Positions 57,150 to 64,000 of a stretch of DNA of 64,000 nucleotides are shown here, piece by piece. The notes beneath the pieces are model-generated. The model saw only the letters and a program-made list of their open reading frames with translations, ran no database searches and was not told the DNA's origin. Position numbers and translations under genes: made by a program. The stretch is from Tipula vernalis (lineage: Eukaryota; Arthropoda; Insecta; Diptera; Tipulidae). The first letter of the stretch is position 1; the number at the start of each line of letters is the position of its first letter. The stretch covers positions 263,786,057-263,850,056 of the forward strand of contig OY282559.1 in the NCBI GenBank assembly GCA_958295665.1. Reading direction: 5' to 3'.

Positions 57150-59627
57150 CATATTAACCATAAGTAACACGATGTTTTCTTTTCTAAAATCAAGCTTAAT
57201 CTGAGCAAGGCGATAGTTTATTGTCTTTTTTGCATATGTCCAATTCACAGCGTGCCTTACATCCTTCGCCGTTTACAATAAACCAATGAAGGATTTCATT
57301 TAATGTCAACCATTTACTAATTTATAATTCACAAGCATAATTGGTACGTCTTTGCAAAAACGATTTTTGTTTAGCAGCAGATTGGCATTTTTACTGTATA
57401 CCATATACTGAAAAAATTATCAAACTCAAACATCTTCCATTTCTTTTTAATTCGAAATTCCTTTAAATTTGAATCACTCTGAGGCATGTTAATGGTACTG
57501 AATTATTGAAAAACAATCCCTCCCAATAAAAATGATTCCCACAGCCCAGATAAATAGATTTTTTTTTGTCTTTGTTATAAATAATGAGTTCCACGTAAAT
57601 CTCGATTTTTTTGTGTCCTACAACAACGGCAACATAAAAATTGATAAATTTCACAACACAAAAAAAAAATGCTTTCAACCGAATCAAACAGAAACACCAA
57701 CACAAACTAAAAACGATCCAGATCAAAAATTTTAAAATGATGCTAAACGGTTTGTTGCCCTTGAAGAACATTAAAATCCAATAAATAATTTATCATTCCC
57801 TTAATATTTAAATTGATATTCATCTGGAATTTTTTCCACATACATACATATACTCGTATGTTGATGTGAATTTTGTGTACACAGATTGCGTTCTTCTTGT
57901 GTCCATCCAGAGCCAATCCATTTATTTGAAATTTAAGGAAATTGTTTTTTATTTTTTTTTATTTTTTTTTGGTTTGTTTATGGTTGTTAGAAAATGAAAA
58001 ATGCTACATGGACTACGATATCAATTTTCTAAGAATTTTTGATTCGACTGCGGTATACGATGGTACAGTGGCATGAGAATAAATAATTCCCATTCTCTCT
58101 TTTTGCGGTAACAAACTGTAATTTTTTACTTTACTTTTTTGACCAACACAACCGTTATTTTTTAGTGTTATAATTAATGAGTGAAATGTTTAAACACGCG
58201 ATACTATTTAAAAGGTGATGAAGGTAATGTCTGTAATTATGTATATTTTTATAATTGTTTTACGGTTCTTTAGAGACTTGAGGTCGGTTTGAAAGTTTAA
58301 GGGAAGTGGGACAAAAGTTTAATGTTTAATTTGCTACATTCATCAATATTATACCGAAATAGAAATATAGACGAAGGTCGATTTATCGACATGCTCGAAA
58401 TATTTCGAAATTAAAGAAAATTTAAATAAAAGCTTCGAAACGTCTTAATATACGGTATGTTCATATACAATAAAACATATAAAGTGAGATGGGGCACATA
58501 AATAAAAAACAAATCACGTCTCATTGCGTAAACATAAGAAAAATGGTAGATACAAAGAAGGAAAAAAAAAATTAAGGGAAGGAAAGTTTTCCTTCTTTGG
58601 GATAAGATCATATAATATACATTCAGTAAGATAAGTTTGTAATGGCACAGCATATATCTTTTGATATCATCCAAGTTGAACACATAGAATAACAGCAGAA
58701 ACAACAAAAAAAAAAAGTCGTAATATCTTATGGGAAATACGATTTCTGATGTGATGGATAAATCTAAAATGATTTTTGATGATGATGATAATGGTGGTTT
58801 TGACAGGGATGTAACTTTTTGTTCATCCTCTATAACAAATTCTTCCGTATTCCATTTTTGTCGAATCGTATCCCACCGCCGCATGTGTTTTTGTTTTATT
58901 TAATATATAATGTATAAGGAAATTATGAAAATAAGAGTTGGTGTGTGTTTGTGTTTATTTAAAGTAGACGTATTGCTGATACCCCCCACGAGGGCGGCTT
59001 AATGGGTTTGTATATATAAAAGAACCTATAAACGAACACACGTTTCTATTGATTATATAGGCATTCACATATCTTTTGTTTATCAATTTTTGGGTACCAA
59101 CCGATAAAATAACTCCACATTAGTTTCCCGCATATGTATCAGTTTCATTTTCGCATCATCAATACAAATCATCTCCAGTTGGGTTTCAGCTTTTATCTTT
59201 CACCCCCAATAAACAACTGTGCTCAAAGTGTTAATAAAACGGTTTTTATTTTTGGTTTGGATCGGTTGGTGTTGCCACCGCCGTTTTTGTTTGAAAAACT
59301 AAATTGACTTCCTACTGCGAAATTTACTTTATTTTATATAAAAATATTATATTTGAAAAATGATAACAAGAAAAAAACAGAAAATATATGATTTTTGTTA
59401 TTATCCACAATAATTTTTTTTGTGAATGTTTGTGTATGCTGCTGTTAAGATATTATTTATTGTATGATTCCTAAACGAAAAAAAAACAGTAAGACATCGA
59501 TAACATTAAACAATATCCACATTATGGGCATTTTAATAATGTATTAAAATTAATGGTCACTTTTAAAAGTGAAACTAAAATTCGAGCATTTCAAGAAAAG
59601 TATAACACAGCAATACGATAAGTAAAG
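57150..59627. other. Duplicated DNA without a recognised gene (copy B)
   Basis: Partner of 3161-5621 with small differences, such as an extra CATA near 57842 and an extra ATTTTTTTTT near 57960. It includes the counterpart open frame 58411-58884. Confidence 0.6.
58411..58884 (-). CDS. Unrecognised 157-codon open frame, copy B
   Basis: Same frame and length as 4404-4877, with only a few residue changes near the end (for example LLCIYHF for LLCTYHF). No motif is recognised; it may be a chance frame in AT-rich DNA. Confidence 0.15.
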   Translation of the reverse strand: MRRWDTIRQKWNTEEFVIEDEQKVTSLSKPPLSSSSKIILDLSITSEIVFPIRYYDFFFLLFLLLFYVFNLDDIKRYMLCHYKLILLNVYYMILSQRRKTFLPLIFFFLLCIYHFSYVYAMRRDLFFIYVPHLTLYVLLYMNIPYIKTFRSFYLNFL

Positions 59628-59785
59628 CGCAAAACTACTTTTTTTTACCTTTATTTAATATTACAACTGATTTACAAATCATTTAATAATTTATCTTTCT
59701 TAAATGAAGATTCACATTTGACGGGCAGTAGCCCATTGGTTACTCCCGTTTGAATTTACATAGTAAATATTTTTCTCTATCCTAA

Positions 59786-61679
59786 TTAAATACAACTGCC
59801 CAATTCCAAAGGTTTCTGCCTTTGAAGTCTTCTTACTGCTTTGGTGGTATACAACAAACTTTGTATGTCTGCATTTTGGTGCCGAGATATCCGCTGAATG
59901 TGTTTCTTCGCATGATTTTGTATTTCTTCACTTACATATTTCATGTTTAAGTCCCTATGGAGGTTATCATTTTTAATGTACCAATGCCACGCAGCACTTT
60001 GTTTTGAAAACATTGAATCATTTGTACATTTGTCTTCTTGGTACAACCCCAAAGTTGAATACCGTAGGTCCATGCTGGTTTAAGTATTTGCTGATATAAT
60101 AGCAATTTATTATGTGTTGTAAGCTCAGAGTTTCTACCTGTTAGCCAATACATTTTCCTATATTTAATGTTCAATTCTTCTTTTTTCTTTTTAACATGCT
60201 CTTTCCATCTAAGCTTGCAATCGAGAGTCATGCCGAGGTATTTGGCTTTATTTGCATTTGGAACCGGCCTTGAAATAAGTTACACTGGAATCCAGTTAAC
60301 TTTCTGGTTTGTGAAGTTTATGTGAACCGATTTTGCCTCGTTTAGGCTAATGCGCCATTTCTTTGTCCAACTACTCACTGTATCGGTTGCTTTTTGAAGT
60401 TTGGTCGTTGCTTCTGATATACACTTTCCAGTCGCCAGAATAGCTGTATCGTCTGCAAATGTTGCTATGGTAGCACCTTCTGTATTTGGCAAATCTCTGG
60501 TGTACAGGATATACAATATAGGACCCAGTACGCTACCCTGTGGTATGCCTGCTGATATTCTCTTTAGTTCAGAGTACTCTCGGTTATATTTTACACGGAA
60601 ATGTCGGTCTGCGATATAAGATTTAAGAATTTGATAGAAATGCTTAGGTAGATTTCGATGCAATTTAAATTCAAGTCCTTGGTGCCAAACTTTGTCGAAA
60701 GCTTGTGCTACATCTAAAAAGATGCTGGAGCATATCTTCTTATTCTCAAGTACATCTTCGATTATATCCGTTATTCTGTGAACTTGTTCTATCGTAGAGT
60801 GATTCTCTCTAAATCCAAATTGGTGTGGTGGAATCAAATTTCTCTCTTCTATTATTGGCTTGACTCTCTTGAGTAGTAATTTTTCAAATAATTTTGAAAT
60901 TACAGGAAGTATTGAAATTGGTCTGTACGACTTTTTATCGTTCGCTGGTTTGCCTGGTTTGGGGATCATAATTTATTACTTCAGCAACCTTCCATTGTCG
61001 TGGGACATATTTTAGTCTGAAGACAGCATTGATAATTTAAACTAATTTTCGTAGTCCCTTCTCGGGAATGGCTTTTACGACTTGTCCAGTAATTAAATCA
61101 TATCCTGGAGCTTTTGATCTCATCTTGCAATTCCTGTAATGTTACACATCGAATATTATATTCATCGATTTTGCTAACTGTTATTATGTTTTCATCTGAT
61201 GGCGGCACATGCATTTTGATTCTTTTTAATCCCTTTGTTACTTTCCAAAGAGAGTAAATCAGTATCTTTATGTTCGGTGAGACCATTTAAGTACTTGTTA
61301 ATAGTTTCATTCTTAATTTCTTTTATAAGTTGTTTTAGTTTATTGCATAGAAAATTGAGGATTTTTTTGTTTTCCGGGGGCGTGTCCTTTGCCAGGTCTT
61401 TCTTGCCTTCCGTTTCTCTCTAACTAACTCCCTGACCTCAATAGGATCATTTTGATTCCTACGGGATTCGGTGTGACTAACAGGAGAACTTTCCCATGCT
61501 GCTTGTTGAATAGTACTGTTAAATACCTCTAGTTCGTCTTCCAACTGTACCGGTGTTTTAATCGGCACTCGTAGATTTATTTGCATTTCAATTAGTTCTT
61601 GGAATAGGTCCCAGTTAGTTCTATTATTTGTTAATTTAGGCAGGTTATCCTTATTAATTATTATTGTGCTGAGAGTCAT
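59786..61679 (-). pseudogene. Jockey-type LINE reverse transcriptase
   Basis: The frame 61335-61679 is the linker between endonuclease and RT (EKRKARKTWQRTRPRKTKK). The frame 60280-60969 holds RT from IPKPGKPANDKKSYRPISIL and HQFGFRENHSTIEQVHRITD through SAGIPQGSVLGPILYILYTR to TFADDTAILATG, with FADD intact. The C-terminus continues in the frames 59947-60231 and 59786-60073. Breaks lie near 60975-61100, 60250 and 59990. Length and block order match jockey-clade RT without RNase H. Confidence 0.93.
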
Positions 61680-61689
61680 GATAACAGGT

Positions 61690-62276
61690 GTATGATCGGA
61701 ATTATACCTTCAGTGTTTTCGATGCACATATAATCATCGAAGATCCCTTTCGTTACATAGAAATTAATGAGATCTGGTATTTTATTTATATCAGCAGGCC
61801 AGTATGTTGATTTACCTCCAGAGTGGAACTCGCAGTTATTTATTCGTCCGGCTTCGAATAGCTCTTTTCAATTATGGGTTGTAAGTCTTGATCCCCAATA
61901 GGTGTTTTTTGCATTAAAGTCACCACCAATAATAAAATTGGATCCTAGTGATCTAAAGAGTCTATTATAATCTTCTTTGTTTAGATTCAACTTTTGTGGT
62001 TTTAACTTGCATTCTTTCTTCTTCTATACTAGGTTCTTCATAGTGTTTGAGATTCTTTTTAACTATTACTGTTGATCCTCCTCTGGGTTTTCCTCCTGGG
62101 TGAACAGCATGGTAACATTCATAATCACGTATTTTAATAAATGTTGTTTTTGTCAAATGGCTCTCCGGTATAAGGCATATATCTATATTTTCTAAATTTA
62201 GAAAAATGTCTAACTCTGGAACATGCTGCGCTAGTCCGTTCGCGTTCCAGGTGACAATTCTTAATGTTCTGCTCAT
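61690..62276 (-). pseudogene. Jockey-type LINE endonuclease
   Basis: The start Met at 62274-62276 opens MSRTLRIVTWNANGLAQHVP, with the conserved Asn of the APE-type fold. ICLIPESHLT carries the catalytic Glu region and HPGGKPRGGSTVIVKKNLKH follows. A frame break near 61990 precedes the GGDFNAK block near 61920-61935 and YWGSRLTT. The C-terminal PTYWPADINKIPDLINF-like part lies near 61780-61830. Confidence 0.9.
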
Positions 62277-62284
62277 TTTAGTAT

Positions 62285-63030
62285 ATGAGAGCTGTTGCCT
62301 CGTTTATGGTTTGATGCATATCTAGACGCTTATATAAAGCTTCTAGACCACTTTCTTGCTTTGCTAGCCGTATATTTATGGCTTCTATGCTTCGACATAT
62401 CCTTTCAAGGGGGTTATCATTCATAGCATTAGATGATGGCTGTACAATTTGTGAATAACTTTTCCGCTCTGTACCTATATCTGGTGGTTTTGGCTCCGCT
62501 TGGGTTTTAGTTGGTTTCTCTCTGGCAACCTTAGGGTTTTAAGTAAACTGATGCATTTTGTTTCTTAGTCTTTGAAGTTCTTTGGCTACTTCACAGCCTC
62601 TATAATTTGCAGGATGAAGCCCTTTACAGTTTATACATTTTGCAGGGATGTTTCTACTTTTTGTACACTCTTTCGCGTTGTGTTTTCCAGCACATTTTAC
62701 GCATCTTGGCTCCCGTCTGCAATATTTTTGCGTGTGGTTGAAACCTTGGCATTTTTTGCATTGAGGTATTAGCCTCGTGTTTTTCTTTAGCGGTTCTATT
62801 TTAACCCTCATATTGAGAATTGCTTTGATGTTGAAGATGTTTTCAACTTTCTCCTTTTTGTTAAACGTAAGCATGAAGAGTGGAAGCCCCCTTTTTTTGA
62901 CTTGATTGTTTTCACCTCTCTCTCATTTTAGGATATTTACTGCATCTTCTATTTGCAAATCTTTTGCCTTTATGTCCTCAATTATGTCCTCCTTCTTACA
63001 CGTTGGATGAAGGCCTCTGGCCATAACCTT
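62285..63030 (-). pseudogene. Jockey-type LINE ORF1 (zinc-knuckle protein)
   Basis: The truncated N-terminus reads KVMARGLHPTCKKEDIIEDI near 62960-63020, the PRE_C2HC-type domain of jockey ORF1. The frame 62539-62874 has three knuckles: CKKCQGFNHTQKYC, CVKCAGKHNAKEC and CINCKGLHPANYRGC. A basic and then helical tail (RSIEAINIRLAKQESGLEAL) ends at the TAA before ORF2. Frame breaks lie near 62880-62930 and 62540. Confidence 0.9.
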
Positions 63031-63405
63031 AATATCGAAAAACTACTGATGAAAAATGTAAATGGCATCTTTATGCTCAATTTTACTTTACTGCCGTATT
63101 AGTTCCCAGCCAACATCACTTTGAAGCCGCGCGTACATGGTACATTTCTTGTAAAAAATGTACACCACATGTTAGCTAAAAGGGTTGAATTATTCTCAAC
63201 AAATTAAAAAATTTCACCAGAGTTACCAACATACCAACAAAATATTAATCAATTCGTTACTTATTCAACTCATGTAACTAACTTCATGCTGCAGATTTTT
63301 TCCACCAGAAATATACCCTTCAGGTGCGTTGAATTTGTTCATGCTTTTTGAATTTAATTTTCATAATAACAACTCTCCTCTGACGTTCCGATTTATGAGT
63401 ATACC

Positions 63406-64000
63406 CAAAGCAACCTTGATTATACAAAGGCATAGTCTAAGAAACACAGCTTTTATAAAGGAATTAGAAACGAGGAAAAAACCAAACTTTTCATAGTAAA
63501 ATACACAAAACATATGGGAAATCACTTTTTTTCCTAAGACAAATTTTTAAATGAAAACGTTACAAATTCTTAATTATGATTACTGAAATACTTTCATAAA
63601 TGTTTGAATTTCAACATATATGAATATCGTTTAAGTAAATCGTTTTCATTTTCTTGTAATAATGGATTTATTTAAACCAAAATATTAAAAAAAATTCATA
63701 ACAACAACATTCTGGTCAAATTGAAATAAAAGCTTACTACGATTTGTTTGCTTATTAAGTCAATATTCATTATATAGATGGCAGTGATGGCCGTAAAAGT
63801 TTGGACAAATCGTACCAAAAATTATCACCTGGGGAAATTTCAAGTTCAAAAATTGTAGGAAAAGCAAAACAAATTCACAAAATATAGGAATGTTTGTTAA
63901 TTTTGGGATTAAATAATTTTTTTTCGTATTTTTCTTTAAATATTTTAGACATCTTACGTACACTAGTAAAACTAAAGATAAATTTAGCAAGTATTATTTT
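63406..64000 (-). mobile_element. Non-autonomous TIR element, copy 4, inverted and cut by the window end
   Basis: Starts CAAAGCAACCTTGATTATAC, a variant of the CAGAGCACCCTG terminus, and follows the family on the opposite strand to the last base (ending AAAGATAAATTTAGCAAGTA). The 7 bases before it are GTATACC; the other flank lies outside the window. Confidence 0.88.

Larger units (their letters stand above)
59639..63035 (-). mobile_element. Jockey-type LINE, 5'-truncated (copy B)
   Basis: A 3.4-kb non-LTR retrotransposon on the minus strand. It ends in AATAAAGG plus an A8 tail (59639-59646). The target duplication CGCAAAACTAC is at 59628-59638; its partner at 63036-63046 reads CGAAAAACTAC. 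The 5' end lies within ORF1, so it is 5'-truncated. ORF1 zinc-knuckle protein, endonuclease and RT follow in jockey order. The ORF1 stop and ORF2 start are one base apart (TAA, A, ATG) near 62274-62280. Frameshifts break ORF2. Confidence 0.92.
56271..63283. repeat. Duplicated locus, copy B
   Basis: Same orientation and content as 2409-6975, about 54 kb away. It retains the gag middle and the 2.3 kb of LINE sequence missing from copy A, so B is closer to the ancestral state. The right border is CATGTAACTAACT at 63283; beyond it the two flanks differ. Confidence 0.92.

Overview
The window is AT-rich eukaryotic DNA that looks like insect heterochromatin or an intergenic/intronic graveyard of transposons. 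The evidence is the element mix: Ty3/gypsy LTR retroelements with tRNA-Leu-type priming and errantivirus-like gag, jockey-type LINEs, piggyBac and Tigger/jerky transposons, and short terminal-inverted-repeat elements. A dipteran is plausible but the order cannot be fixed from this sequence. I recognise no intact cellular gene. Nearly every recognisable coding region is a decayed transposon gene, mostly on the minus strand. There is one 200-base assembly gap (20081-20280) next to a long (TA)n tract.

Layout. 0.3-1.6 kb: decayed Tigger/jerky transposase. 2.4-7.0 kb: first copy (A) of a duplicated locus (gypsy gag/protease remnant, non-coding DNA, internally deleted jockey LINE). 7.9-8.9 kb: a 919-bp terminal-inverted-repeat element with a 7-bp target duplication. 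9.16-13.98 kb: a structurally complete but internally deleted gypsy element with LTRs, PBS, PPT and TSD. 14.9-15.8 kb: the 3' part of a small LTR element. 16.3-19.4 kb: an errantivirus-like gypsy remnant. 22.6-23.7 kb: a plus-strand integrase remnant. 27.1-29.6 kb: another gypsy remnant abutting a LINE fragment (29.6-30.5 kb). 30.8-33.8 kb: two adjacent LTRs, the second split by a young 2.05-kb non-autonomous LTR element. 36-41.3 kb: degenerate tandem DNA, split by a LINE RNase H fragment. 43.6-46.1 kb: piggyBac transposase split by a second 918-bp inverted-repeat element. 47.6-49.3 kb: a third copy broken by a fold-back element. 51.6-54.3 and 54.5-57.1 kb: two abutting gypsy remnants. 56.3-63.3 kb: copy B of the duplicated locus, with a longer LINE. 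63.4 kb to the end: a fourth, inverted copy of the inverted-repeat element.

The elements do not form a functional pathway; their value is as a nested insertion history. Three observations stand out. First, copies A and B share the same LINE insertion and target-site duplication, so the whole locus was duplicated (or falsely duplicated in assembly) after that insertion. Second, two unrelated gypsy reverse-transcriptase genes are each disrupted by a long, nearly perfect palindrome made of their own coding sequence, which suggests template-switch mutation. Third, the 918-919-bp inverted-repeat family makes 7-bp target duplications, with one insertion site proven by the interrupted piggyBac reading frame. 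Two short coding-like stretches (26.3 kb and 35.6-36.1 kb, minus strand) are not explained by any family I recognise.
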